A stretch of 64,000 bases of DNA from Selaginella moellendorffii (Eukaryota > Streptophyta > Lycopodiopsida > Selaginellales > Selaginellaceae): the NCBI RefSeq assembly GCF_000143415.4, contig NW_003314326.1:781609-845608 (forward strand). The letters run 5' to 3'. Below are positions 9,870 to 21,954 of this stretch, one piece after another. The notes under the pieces are model-generated. The model ran no database searches. It saw only the letters and a list, made by a program, of their open reading frames with translations, and was not told where the DNA came from. Position numbers and translations under genes: made by a program. The stretch's first letter is position 1, and every line of letters starts with the position of its first letter.

Positions 9870-11546
9870 TTATTTCACCTTGCCCAGCTCCAACTCGCAA
9901 TCCTCCGACTCCGAGCCCGAGGATGATGGGCTTGCAAGGCTGCCAGCGCTCAGATCCAAGAGCACATTGCACACTACTTGGTTCTTTCCGTTCACCACCG
10001 ACGGGGTCGATGCCAAAGCCGTCATATGCTGCAAAACAAACATCTCGGTAAGCAAGCTTCCAAGTTGTTTACAGTCGCTTACCTCTCGGACGAAAGAATA
10101 GATCTCTTCTTCCGTCAATGGCTCGCCGTCCGGTTTGTCTTCCCATCCGAGCGACCTCAACAGAGCAGTCTCCTCCTTCTCGCACCACCGGCCATTCTTC
10201 GCCTCGGCTGGCTTGAGTTCCTTGACAGCACCAGCGTCTCCACTCTCTTCCGTGCGAATCAGCTCCGACACAACAGTGGAGCTCTCCTCGCAGGCCTTCT
10301 TCTGTGGAGTGTCCATCGCCGTGCTCTCCTGCGGATTCCTGTTCTCGCCATTTGTCGCTGCCTTCTTCCGGATCGCGTTGTAAAAGTTACTCCGGTTCTG
10401 GCCGTGCGCAAGAGGCTTCCGGTCCTCGTGGACGTGGACGTCGCCAACTTTACCGTCACTGGCTGGCTTGCGATCCACCATGGGAGCCTGGGGAGCTCGG
10501 CTTGCAACAGGCGCCGTGGACTCTTTGCTCAGCACCTGGAGCCTTCCTGGAGTTGCTTTCAAGACGCTCAAAGCTGGCGTTGGTGTCCGGTATGGAGTAA
10601 CTGGACTCGCTGGCTGGCCGGACTTCAAATCAGAGGATTTCATCGGCTTACGAGGAAGCACCTGCAAAAGAAAAAAGAAGAGTTAAGCTCGCTCAACTTG
10701 GACAAAGAAGAAAAGGAGCTCAGCCACGTACCATTGTTTTCGGAAGAGATGGTTTCATTGGGACGAGCTGCCTTGATTGCTTCAAGGCAATCTCCTCCAG
10801 CCGCTGTGTCTGCTGCTCCATAGCCGTCTGGAATAAATCAAAGAAGGAAGAACAAGTGAGGATGGTGAACAAGTTAAACACTGCTAGAGGGAGATGGAAC
10901 ATTACCTGAATCGGAGACGACGCTACATGGACGAGCGCTTCAGACATCTTGAAGGCTGGCGATGGAGCCTCGGGGATTTTTGGGCTGAAAACTTCCGGCA
11001 TCTTGGAGCAAATCGCTTCCGGGGTCTTGGGAGCCATGGAGCTGTCAATGTAGTCCGTGTCACTCGAGTTCCTCGACGACACAAAACGATTGCTGCTCGC
11101 CATCCGGAGCCTCTCGGAGCTCTTGAAACCGCACCACCCATTCTCCACATCGAGCCTAGCCACTGGCACCCTGTGAAACCCCGACGGCCCTCTATCTCCT
11201 CCTACTTGCCTGTCATGGCTTCGCCAGTCCCGGTTCCAGGCCTCGCGATCACGCTCGCGCTCGGGAAACCTCCCGCGGCTAAAATTCGGATAGAATCTCG
11301 AGTCCCTGTCCGAGATTCCATTCAAAGAATGCTGGGGGCGATTCACAAACGAGGAGTGTCGTGATGCTATTCCAACACCACCTGGAAGAACAAAGAAAAG
11401 AAACGCGTCACCTTGGAAGAACTCGAAAGACCAAAATGAAAGAAACAAAAAAAAACTATACTTATACCATTGTTGTTGTTGTTCTTCAACCATTCTGGCA
11501 CCAGCGATGGTTCGCTTCCACTTCTGTCCATCTTGAGCAAACCCAT
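9870..11546 (-). CDS. Vasculin-like (GPBP1-related) plant nuclear protein
   Basis: Exons 11546-11468, 11381-10906, 10827-10732, 10661-10083 and 10028-9870; 462 residues. The start MGLLKMDRSG leads into SLVPEWLKNNNNNG, a conserved opening in plant vasculin-like proteins; other ATG frames do not splice in phase. The middle is Ser/Arg/Asp-rich and probably disordered (SRGRFPERERDREAW). Residues about 330-375 contain the vasculin hallmark LLRSLGWEDKPDGEPLTEEEI, flanked by acidic sequence. The last intron (10082-10029, 54 bp, GTAAGC...TTTTGCAG) is a multiple of three, so read-through is also open. I prefer splicing because both sites are strong and the size is typical here. Animal vasculin binds GC-rich promoters; in plants the function is unproven. 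Confidence 0.78.
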
Positions 11547-12289
11547 GATCGGCTGCTGCCAAACCTAAGGCGCCATTGTGCCATCTATTGAGGAAGCCAC
11601 ACAGCCTTTTACCCCAATCCTTCTCCTTCCCTCATCCCCGGAAAAGGCCAGGCCCAAAATCAAGAACAACAAAGACCTTCCCACACACCTCTACGAAAAC
11701 GGGGACACGAATCGCCAGAGAGCCAGAAAATCCGCACTCCAATTCCTCTCTCCCTCGGATTCCCACCGGCGCTCTCGCGAATTCGGCGCCACAAACCCTA
11801 CCGCTGCTGGATCGCGGGCCAGGAGGAGGAAGGGATTCGCCTCGCGATTCACCTCCGCTGAATCGCGATGCTTGCTTGCCGTTGCAATATAGGTACAAAG
11901 AAAAACACACAGCACAGCGAGCCCTAAATCCCCTTCCTCATCAACGGTTGATATTTCGCCACGCGGGCACTGGAATATGCCCCGCGCCATAAAACCCCCC
12001 CAGAGCCCTAGTGTGTCTTGCAAGAAAATGGATTTGCAGCGCTGCTTCCGATGAATTCCTAGAATTTGGAAACCTGATCGATCTCATCGAAGCGTCCTTT
12101 TGGATTAGCTTCGATTTAGATGATGATCGATTAAATGTGACGTACATTCGAAATCCTTGACTGAAATTAGGGTTCTTCGACCTTAGAAGGGTAAAGTTAT
12201 GATCCAACGGCTACAACATGGCCACGCTGGCCAGGGAATCTCCCGTTGCATAAAACCCCTCTAGAACCCTAGAGCTCTTTCTCTAGTCC
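11547..12289. promoter_or_regulatory. Divergent 5' region with a duplicated promoter module
   Basis: Two similar blocks occur in direct order: 11938-12012 (CAACGGTT... GCCACGCGGGCACTGGAA ... CATAAAACCCC..CCAGAGCCCTAG) and 12200-12272 (CAACGGCT... GCCACGCTGGCCAGGGAA ... CATAAAACCCCTCTAGAACCCTAG). Each pairs a CAACGG element, a CATAAAA TATA-like box and a telo-box-like CCCTAG. The second lies just upstream of the PurK-PurE start. No other gene was recognised in the interval. Confidence 0.5.
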
Positions 12290-15005
12290 ATGGCTTTTGG
12301 AGCTCTTGCGCTCGTTTTGCCGCCATCGTCGTGCTCCTTTGCGGATATTTGCTGCCGATCCAGCCGATTGCGCTCGTCGCCGGGGATCAGAGCGCAGGCC
12401 GTGCGCGTCAGGGCGGCGATGGAGCGAGGGTAAGGTTTTCCTCGCAATGCCGGGGAGATTTTGTGTGACTGATCCGAGAATGCGCAGCCAGGACGGGGAT
12501 CTGGCGCATTGGGAGACCGTTGTGGGGATTCTGGGAGGCGGGCAGCTCGGGCGGATGCTTTGTCAGGCTGCGTCGACGATGGGGTTGAAGGTAGCGGTTC
12601 TTGATCCGGCTGAGGATTGCCCTGCGAGCCGTCTGGCACACAAGCATCACGTCGGGAGTTTTCGAGACAGGGATGCTGTTAGAGAATTTGCAAAGAGGTA
12701 CATTGCGAAAGTTTTCTCCGTGTGCTGGAACGTGTTTCTTGATGAAGCTGTGGAGTTCTCACTGTGGAGATTGAGCACGTCGATGTCGACACTATAGATG
12801 CTCTTGCCACTGAAGGCATTGATGTGGAGCCGAGTCCACAAACGATCAGGATAATCCAGGTCTGTTTGGTCGTTTTCTTTTTTTATTCGTTAGAGTTGAT
12901 CTTGATCATGCCTGTTCTTTTCCAGGACAAGTATTTGCAAAAAGTTCACTTCCAAAAGCATGGAATTCCTCTTCCAGATTTCCTTGAGGTGAGCAAACTG
13001 CGCAGCCTGTTAACAATTGGCGTAACGCATCTAGTCTTTTCGCAGCTTAAGAGCATTGAAAGCGTTGAGGAAGCCTCTAGCCTGTTTGGTTATCCTTTGA
13101 TGGTGAAAAGCCGTCGCCTTGCGTACGATGGTCGTGGAAATGCCGTAGTCCGATCTAGAGATGACTTTGAATCAGCTGTTGCGTGTAACTAACTAGTCGC
13201 GAGGAAACTTTTTCCAGTGTTTTGACGTTCGCTTTTGAATTGCAGCGCTGGGTGGATTTGAGCACGGCCTTTATGCAGAACGTTGGGCTCCGTTTGTAAA
13301 GGTTCGATAATGTGTTTTTAATTCTTGTCATATCTTTATATCTTCTTATCTTTGGATTGATAAGCAGGAACTGGCCGTGATGGTTGCACGAAGCAGAAGT
13401 GGTGAATTGCGTTGCTATCCCGTCGTCGAGACCTCGCAAAAGTGGGTATCTTTCCTCGTTGGACTGTTGCATTGTACAACGAGGTGACACTCCATTACAG
13501 GGACAACATTTGCCATGTTGTCGAAGCACCTGCTCAGGTGTCCAACGCTGTAGCACAACGGGCTCTAGATATTGCACGGAAGACGATCGGTTCGCTGGAA
13601 GGCGCAGGAATTTATGGTGTGGAGCTGTTTCTTCTAGCGGACGGCCAGGTCCGATAGAACTCTCATTTTCCGTCATGTGATTATCTCCGCGCACCTTTCC
13701 AGGTTCTTCTCAACGAGGTTGCTCCGCGACCACACAACAGCGGTCACTATACTATTGAAGCTTGCTACGTTTCACAGTTTGAACAGCATCTTCGGGCCGT
13801 GTTGGGCTTTCCACTTGGTGATACAGCGATGAAGGTTCCAGCAGCAATGATGTATAATCTTCTCGGAGAGGCTGAGGTATCGTGGAACACTCTTATCCTT
13901 TCCCGTCACTGGTTGGAATGTAGGGTGACGCTGGATTCAACCAAGCTTATCAAACCTTGAGAAGAGCGCTAAACGTCCCTGGTGCAAGCATTCATTGGTA
14001 CAACAAAGCTGGTTTGTTGCCAAGTAGTTTAAGCTGTTGAAGCTATATACTCTTGGATTTATTTTTCAGAGATAAGGAGGCAGCGGAAAATGGGCCATAT
14101 CACTGTTGCTGGAGACTCTGCAGCTCTTGTCAGGGCGCGCATGAATCAAATCATTAGTTCCACTGTCAGCTCCAATTCAAGTGAGAGCGAACCAGGTTCG
14201 TGTATGTAGTCTTTCGCTCTGCATGATTTGACTTTCTCGTTTCCAGGTCCATTAGTTGGCATATACATGGGGTCTGATTCAGACTTGCGTGTCATGAAAG
14301 ATGCAGCTGATGTTCTTGACTCCTTTGGTGTTGCTTATGAGGTTTGGCCGCTTTAGTTTCGTTTATACGATGTTTTTTTTATTCGCGTGCTTACAGATGA
14401 CAATTGTGTCCGCTCACAGAACCACGGAGAGAATGAACGCCTTTTCAAGGACCGCACATGAAAGGGGCATCAAAGTGATAATTGCTGGAGCAGGCGGCGC
14501 CGCACACTTACCTGGTAGGCCTCTAAGTTGTGAACGACGAAAGACGTCTTGTTAATCTAAATCCCAGGCATGATCGCGAGCGCTACTCCTCTCCCCGTCA
14601 TCGGTGTTCCTATCAATGTCACCTCCTTCGATGGCCTTGACGCGCTACTCTCCATAGTCCAAGTATGTTAACTTCCTCTTCGCCTTTTCTTTGCTGGCAC
14701 CAAACCATAGCTCTTAATGCACAGATGCCAAAAGGCGTCCCAGTGGCCACAGTCGCAGTGGACAATGCGACGAATGGAGGACTTTTGGCCGTGAGGATGC
14801 TGGCATTGACGAACCCAAAGCTCTTGCAAAGGTATCGGGCAATAATCTCTAAAGCTTGGCTGTAACGTAGTGGTGGTGGCGTTTTGACAGGATGATAACT
14901 TACCAGCAAGAAATGGAGGCGGCAGTGCTTGAAAAAGCGGAGAAATTGGAGAAAGAAGGCTGGAGAAACTATTACTCTCGCAAGAACAAGTCTTCTCCAA
15001 GCTAA
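12290..15005 (+). CDS. Phosphoribosylaminoimidazole carboxylase (fused PurK-PurE), plastid-targeted
   Basis: Sixteen exons: 12290-12429, 12488-12697, 12748-12859, 12926-12988, 13046-13184, 13246-13301, 13368-13441, 13501-13648, 13703-13876, 13924-14011, 14070-14195, 14247-14341, 14397-14514, 14568-14662, 14725-14831 and 14891-15005; 619 residues. An N-terminal Ser/Arg-rich transit-like leader precedes the PurK ATP-grasp half: [82 protein letters not shown] and [16 protein letters not shown]. The C-terminal PurE half starts with [18 protein letters not shown] and has [29 protein letters not shown] and [16 protein letters not shown]. The enzyme makes CAIR from AIR, step six of plant purine synthesis. 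At the exon 5/6 junction the GTGTAAC donor one base earlier fails; GT at 13185 gives the conserved AVASLGGF. Confidence 0.95.
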
Positions 15006-17610
15006 AGGCGATGGCGATTGGAACTTTCTTCCACTTCTAAAGCGCTGGCTCATAAAATTCCATGAACTACGCTTTGGTACGGAAGAGTGGTGGTCCCAAA
15101 TGAAGTAGTGGCCCATCAGTTGGGACGTTACGCAATGGGAGTACAATGCTGATGATTGGAGGGGCGGCACGTGACGGGCGGCTCGCTCGTCAGCGACGGC
15201 CGTGACTTGGAGATCCGAATCCGAACGAGATCCCGGCCGTCAGAGGAAACCGCCGCCGCCCGTCAGAGGTGGCCCAAAACTTATCCCATGTTTGTCAAGC
15301 CCGTCAATGATTGACGTGTCAGCTCGAGCATATGGAATGGGATTAAAAAAAAAAGAAAAGGTTTTCTCCCTCGATGTAATGAGCGTATCGTGTCCAAATC
15401 CACGGCAAGCCAGGCTTTTAACTTTCCATCGATATTTGCTTTTTTCACTACAATTTTTTACTCCTGGCTTCATTTACTACTTCCCTTGAATGCAAATCTC
15501 AACCGTCCGGGGCCCAGACACGTGGGCGCGAGAGCCGTCGATCTCAGCCATCGCCGACTCGTTCCAGCCAGCACCGGCGGCGGCCGTCACATCACAAAGT
15601 CAACCATGGTTGATTTTTAAAATATTTTCTTACCAATCTAATCTTTTGTATTGTGAGGTCATCTCGGGTGTCACAGCAGGACGTACATTGCTACGGAGGA
15701 GTGGCGTATTCAAACAAGCCAATGTCACCTCCCTGGATTACTCCTGACCCGGAAACACCTGCGCAGGTTTCCACCTTCCAGTAGGCGGTGGGGAGGTGTC
15801 ACCTGGACGGTACGACATGCCCGAACGGAAGTAAGGTCTGGCTTTCAATGATATCTATTATGCAGCGTCGTGAGCAACAAATCATTTCTTAGCTACGCTT
15901 GCTTGTGATGTTCTTGGCATTCTCGTAGAGAGAATCATCGTAGAGTACTTCGCAAACCACCACCAAAGATTCAATGAACTGTGAAGTTTTTGTCAATCGA
16001 GACTATAGCGATAATCTGTGAAGTTTCGTTAGAGATTTGTGTAGCTAAAAAGTTGTCTAGCCAAAGAATCGATTACCTGATGATGGGCGAGCCTGATGAT
16101 GGGCGAGGCTCCAGACTCCCAAGAACAGCTCTGTCCAGCCAGTTCCGTTGCTTGTCTTGTCTCCCACTCGTTTCCCTCTTGCCGTGTTTGTCTTAACGGT
16201 GCTACAAACATCGAAAACGCTACGGGCGTTAGTATATGTAGAATAACCGTATAGTAGTGAGGAAGGTTTCCCAGGCAAGCACAAGCAAGTAAGAGATAGA
16301 GCAAAGCAACGTAATAGTCTACGCAATGAGTGCACAGAGCTAAGTTCTAGACGAGGCATCGCATCTTTGCTGCTCTCGCTCGCTCGAAACCTCACTCTCG
16401 ATATTCGAAACTAGGCCCCTCTCATAAATGCTCTACTTCTTGTCTGCATTGACAAGGCAAAGGAAAAGCAGAGTGAAAAAGAGGATGAGCAGGAACAGCA
16501 TGTAGTGGATGGAAAACTCCAAGCCAAGCCAAGCAGCGATGCCAGTGCAGTGGAAGAAAATGGAAATAGATTGATGAATGAGAGGAACTGACCTTTCCCA
16601 TCCTACCTTGCACTGCCGCAGCGATAGCAGCAGAGGGAGTAAGAGTACACTGCATTCGTCCTGTTGAAACAGCGGCTCTTTCGTCCACTCGTCACCACCA
16701 TCTATGTAGATAGATACAAGGCAGGAAAGAAAATCAGATCAAACGAGCACTTGCAGTAATCAAATCCAGAAAATTACTGACCTCGACAGCAGGGAAAGTG
16801 ATCTCAACAAAGCAACAAGCCGTTTGTTCCTTGCGGCGGAGCAAAGGGAAGAAGTCTGCAAATCTGCAAAGCACGACAGGGATTTGAGGAGCTCCGACGG
16901 GGCCAGTTCAGGTGTGGCCCAATGATAATGTAATCTAAAGCAAAACAACGAAGAAAAGCACACACTTATCACAGAAAAAAGATCGAAGAAAACCCGGACG
17001 AACAAGAAACCGTCCAAAGCAAAGGCCAGCCGTCCTCACCTGGCTCGTCCTCAATTCTTATATCCTGCTTCGCCTGCGGCCAGAGGACAAACTTCGTCAA
17101 TCTTTTGGTGTCGCCCATCATTACAACACTACCATCCCAGGCTTGAAACAAATGCACAAGTAGACATTCAAGACAAATTTCAATGGCAATCTCAATCCAA
17201 CCAGATCACCCACAACTTACAACACGGACCGCCACCACGCTGCCCCAAGTCAAGCCTGTATAGAACGCGACAACAATTCCCATTTGCCATACAAAGAGCT
17301 GTAAATTTGTAGACGACACTTACACTGAGCTTTCTGGAGCCTCCCCAATACCTCCTACAAACAACACTTTCGAAAGCTCTTCCCTTCTTTGCACCACAGA
17401 TTTTTTCTCTCTACAGCTTAAAGACACCACCACCACTCTCCCTACAACAACAGCACAGCACGAAATTCCGGAACAGCTCAGTAACGAGGCGTTTAAAATC
17501 AAAACATACCAACGAAAAATTCCATCCCTCATGAGGCTAGTTCGTGTTGGCGCACTCTCGAAACTCAACTCGGACCCCACCGATATAAAAACTCTTCTCG
17601 GCCCGGGGAC
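15006..17610. other. 2.6-kb region without a confident gene
   Basis: No recognisable protein or RNA gene lies at 15006-16400. At 16078-16107 there is a short perfect tandem repeat (CTGATGATGGGCGAG twice). Part of the right side (16430-17300) may code on the minus strand and is listed separately. The rest probably holds UTRs and promoters of the flanking genes. Confidence 0.5.
16435..17298 (-). other. Possible unrecognised minus-strand gene (membrane protein?)
   Basis: Several minus-strand segments look exonic but I could not join them into one frame with confidence. 17298-17221 is bounded by TTTACAG and GTAAGT and reads LFVWQMGIVVAFYTGLTW... (hydrophobic). Near 17137-17042 is WDGSVVMMGDTKRLTKF...IRIEDEP followed by GTGAGG. 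At 16527-16435 a terminal segment reads FSIHYMLFLLILFFTLLFLC then LVNADKK and stop, a hydrophobic helix with a dilysine tail. The interval starts about 310 bp past the bHLH stop, on the same strand. No family is recognised. It may be a short membrane protein gene, a degraded gene, or 3' UTR of the bHLH gene. Confidence 0.25.
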
Positions 17611-18828
17611 TTATAAGATGCATCCTATCAGCTCCTGCATAACGTTTCTAAGATCCCCCTCAGAAGTACGAGTTACATCTGTCGCCTGCAAGACAGAGTT
17701 CCAAAAGGCGGCTTAAGAAAAGTGTTAAAAAAACTGAAAAAACATATGGGATGGGTCACTTACGCAAGCATGTATGATGAGCAATCGTCGGTTGTCACTC
17801 GTATCGGTTATCTGCACATTCCTCACGTCCATTCTGAGCATCTGGATCACGCAGCTGAATATCCTCGACAGCAAATTCGGCCTCGCGCTCGCGCAGATTG
17901 TGATGAAGGCGTCGGCACCGCACAGATTGAAAACCACGTTGGAAGATGACAAGGTCCGGAAGCTCGAGTTGCTGCCTCTCTGAGTGACGAGTATCTCCGA
18001 GTCGGAGACCATCTTGTTCTTCGCCTTGTCTCCGTCACCGCTAGCCTCGGATTGCTGCACGGCGCTCTTCACCTTCTCGGACTTTTTCTTGAGAAGTCTT
18101 TGCATCTTCTGCTCCAGCGACTTGATATAGTTGATGGCCTCGTCCACAATGGTGGATTTGTCGGCCTGTTCCAGCAATGGAAAAAGCCACAGTCAGCGAT
18201 GATCGTCAGCAGTGATCCTCGGCTAATCTTTCTATCAGAGGAGAAGAAAAGCGCGTACCTTGGATGGAACCTTGGGTAGCATCGAGTGTAGAGTCACGAA
18301 CATGCTTCTCATCTTCTTGCGCCTCTCTCGCTCCGTCCAGATGTGGACTTCGTGGTCGGGCTCGCCCATCTTGGAAGGGCTGCTGCACAGCGGCGAGGCG
18401 GCGCCACCGGTTGTGGTGTCCTGGACGGAGTGGAGGCTGCCGCAATCGCTATCGAGCCTCTTTTCTTTCGCCGTGTTCTTGGAGCTGGCCGCAATGTCCA
18501 CCACTTCGAGAGGACGCTTGACGCCTTTGTGGAGATGATAGTCCAAGCTGGAGGAGTCGCCCACGGCCTTGCTTGGGAACTGGGAGAAATCCGATGGAGC
18601 ACGAATCAGGCAGTCCGGCTCAATTTTGCAATGGCTGGATCTTGAGACAAGGCCGCTCATCTCCATGGCGCTGTCGTGCTGCTGCTGCGGCGCCGCTGAG
18701 AGCGATTCGACCACGCCAAAGCGCTCGGGATACATCCCCCAGTCTCGGATCCGCGCGTCGGCGTCATAGCGAGCGGTGGAAAACTCCGGCACTATGGTGG
18801 AGAATGCAGGCAGTATGCAGCTCGCCAT
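17611..18828 (-). CDS. bHLH transcription factor, ZHOUPI/RGE1 (bHLH95)-like
   Basis: Exons 18828-18259, 18165-17764 and 17685-17611; 348 residues, both introns phase 0. The N-terminal 155 residues are Ser-rich and acidic. The bHLH spans about 171-230: [20 protein letters not shown] (basic region and helix 1), LPKVPSK, then across the intron [20 protein letters not shown] (helix 2). H/E/R spacing in the basic region fits E-box binding. After a Lys/Ser linker comes an ACT-like domain ([38 protein letters not shown]). The [10 protein letters not shown] signature and the ACT-like tail match ZHOUPI-type proteins, which in seed plants control endosperm breakdown together with ICE1. A spore plant has no endosperm, so the role must differ. 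An upstream in-frame ATG (18897) would add 23 residues. Confidence 0.9.
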
Positions 18829-19337
18829 GGCCTTCTTCTGGAGATTTTCTATCGGGAAATGCCTGGATCGATCAAAATATCGAGAATGCAGCAGCAAGAA
18901 ACAAGATTATGGCGGCGTCTGATCAGATCGAACCTCTTCTTCGCGAAAAGAAGACGACGATCGATTCGAAATCTTCGCGTCGATGCCGCTGCAGTGCTGC
19001 AAAACTTAAGGCGCTGCGCGGCGGCGAGCAATGCCGACACAAGATTGCGCTAGAAGCTCGAATCAGCAACGCTTGAATCGGCAAAGAGAGAAAGAAGATC
19101 TAAAAGAGACACTAGTCGCGAAGAACAAAAGAAGAAAGCGCCATCGCCCAAAGGAGCTTTCCCTAGGCCAAAACAAAGAACACGATCTCTTAAAAATCTC
19201 ATTACGTACGCGCCCCAGAGTACGGACACTGGAACTTACCAAAGGTCAAAAGAAAGAGTTTAATCTGGGCGGTAGAACCGTTGGAGCAATCTCAGCCATT
19301 GGTCTCAACTTTGCATCCCAGCCGTTGGGTTTTCCCG
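18829..19337. promoter_or_regulatory. Divergent promoter between bHLH (-) and HINT (+)
   Basis: A 509-bp interval with no gene of its own. Near 19271 it contains AACCGTTGGA, an element of the CAACGG type also found upstream of the PurK-PurE and PIG-U genes. Confidence 0.4.
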
Positions 19338-20052
<715 letters not shown>

Positions 20053-20140
20053 CTGTAGAAGGGGAACGTAAGCTTCTATTTCTTACTGCAAAAACGACTG
20101 CCATCGAATGGAGATTTTTTCTTTGGGAAAGTTTTGTGTC

Positions 20141-21732
20141 TCAACTAGGAGGAGCCTGCGCTGCAAAATCCGGGTACCTCTCTTTCGTCAAGCCGTGAAG
20201 CCACCGAGCAAAGACCCCGTCCTTGGCTTCGGTGGAAGCAATGTGGGGATAGATCACCTCGGTCTTAAACTCGGCAATTTCCTTCTCGAACGACTTTAGC
20301 GAGACCTCTTCGTGGCTTCCCGCGAATCTCTGGTTATACGCAGTGTACAAGCACTCGTCGAGGAAGAGGCCGAGCTCCGGTGCCATTGGAACTCCGATCT
20401 TCGTGTCCCTGAAAGTTTCCGAAACTTAAGAGACAACAAAGAACGAAGAACCAAATCTTACCTCCGAAAGGCTCTCTCGAAGATGGTCTCCGGAGCATCA
20501 CCTCGCATCACCGCCACGGCCAGGCCGATCATCTTGCGGATCTGGTGAAGCATGAAGCTCTGGCCGATCACTGTGCACCGGACAAACTTGCAGCCTTGGA
20601 TCGTGAAAACTTCGCCGGCCTCGTACGAGGTGATATACCGCTGCGTGCTTGGATCCTCCGGCTTGACACGGCACGTAAAGTTGTGAAAGTAGCGAGTCCC
20701 AACGTAGTTTTGGAGGATCTTCGTGAGCTTGGCTCGCTCCTCGTCACCGAAAGTGAATCCGGTCTCGAGATCACTGCTTGTGCAGGTGCAAGTCGGAGTG
20801 AATCTGCCGGTGGTAGTGCCGGTGGTGGAAGTGGTGTCTTCCTCTACATCCTCGCTGGTGATAGCTTCTCCCGGATTGTCTCCCGGATTGGCTGCTTCGA
20901 TGGTCGGGCTCTCGACTCGGTGGGAGGCCGGATCCAAGGCGAAAACCGGAAGAACATACTCGTACCTCCGCCTGTCGCAGAGATTCTTGGCACTAAACGT
21001 TCCTGTCACCCTCGTGAATCCCAGCACCCGGATCTGCTTTGGGAGATGGGAGTTGACACGCTCCACAAAGCCAGGCGGATCCACGAAGAACCTCCCGGAC
21101 ACCACTTGGCCTGCGGCACTGACTCCCTTGTCCGTCCTCGCAGCTCTCGCCCAGTCGATCTTCCTGGGGTCCCCGAAAGTTGACTCCGCGATGGCACCCG
21201 CCTTGAACAGCGCTTCCTCGAGATCGCCCTCGATGGTCTTGCAGCCTTTGTTGCGCTGCATCCCCTGGTAGCCATAGCCGCTGTAAGAAACGAAGATGGC
21301 GATCTTCCTCTTCTTGTAGCGCGCTGGCTTCTTGGCGTCTCTAGTTTCCCTTGTATCCTGGGAAGCTCCTTGCGAAGCTTGTACTCCATCAGGAACAAAG
21401 GCAGCGATATCATCTTCGTCTAGCTTCTTTCGTTTGAGCCCAGCTTTTTCTTTCTCAATCTCCTCTTCTTTGCCGAGAGTTTCTTCTTTCGCAGCCGCTA
21501 CTATTTCCTCCAGCTCCCCGCTACCTATTTCTTTCTGGAGATCTACACTTTCTTCCCCAGTACCTCTTAAAGAATTTGGGGCATCAGCGGGAGTAGAATC
21601 CCCCTGCTGCTGCCCCTCTTCTATATTTCGGACCTTTAGCTCCATCCCTTCTGCTATTGCCTCTCTTCCAACCGCTGGGAAGCTTTCTTCACTGGAAATT
21701 GTAGCAATGCCGTCGACTGCGCTCGAATCCAT
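20141..21732 (-). CDS. tRNA pseudouridine synthase, TruA/PUS1 family
   Basis: Two exons, 21732-20462 and 20408-20141, 512 residues. The first 135 residues are acidic and low-complexity. The catalytic domain starts at KIAIFVSYSGYGYQGMQ, with KTIEGDLEEALFKAG and WARAARTDKGVSA, where the Asp of ARTDKG is the catalytic nucleophile of the family. Later blocks are VNSHLPKQIRVLGFTRV, FSAKNLCDRRRYEYVLPVF, GTRYFHNFT and FMLHQIRKMIGLAVAV. A Thr/Ser-rich spacer (about 280-320) lies between sub-domains, as in eukaryotic PUS1. These enzymes isomerise uridines in tRNA, and some in mRNA or snRNA. The C-terminus (PDFAAQAPPS) is intact. Confidence 0.95.
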
Positions 21733-21954
21733 CGATTTTCTCTACACTAGGCCATGGATTTCCACCAGCGCTGCTTCTGGCGCATACCTGGGAGTGCTGT
21801 GATTCAGCCGATCTCTGCGTACCAGACCGCCACACCGCACATTTCCCTAGAACCCTAGCCTTCCTTAAACCCTAACCAAATATAGCTCCACATCTGACCG
21901 TTGGATTTCCGCTAAACCAAACGTCGAGATCCTAGAACCCTAAAATGCTGTGCC
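21733..21954. promoter_or_regulatory. Divergent promoter with telo-box elements
   Basis: The 222 bp between the pseudouridine synthase (-) and PIG-U (+) starts contain AGAACCCTAG (21850-21859), TAAACCCTAACC (21866-21877) and AGAACCCTAAAA (21935-21946), all telo-box-type, plus GACCGTTGGAT (21897-21907). Such motifs are frequent in promoters of plant housekeeping genes. Confidence 0.6.

Noticed and set aside
9978-10823. 281-codon plus-strand frame
   Set aside because: It is the antisense of the vasculin-like exons; Cys/Arg/Leu-rich composition without domain signs.
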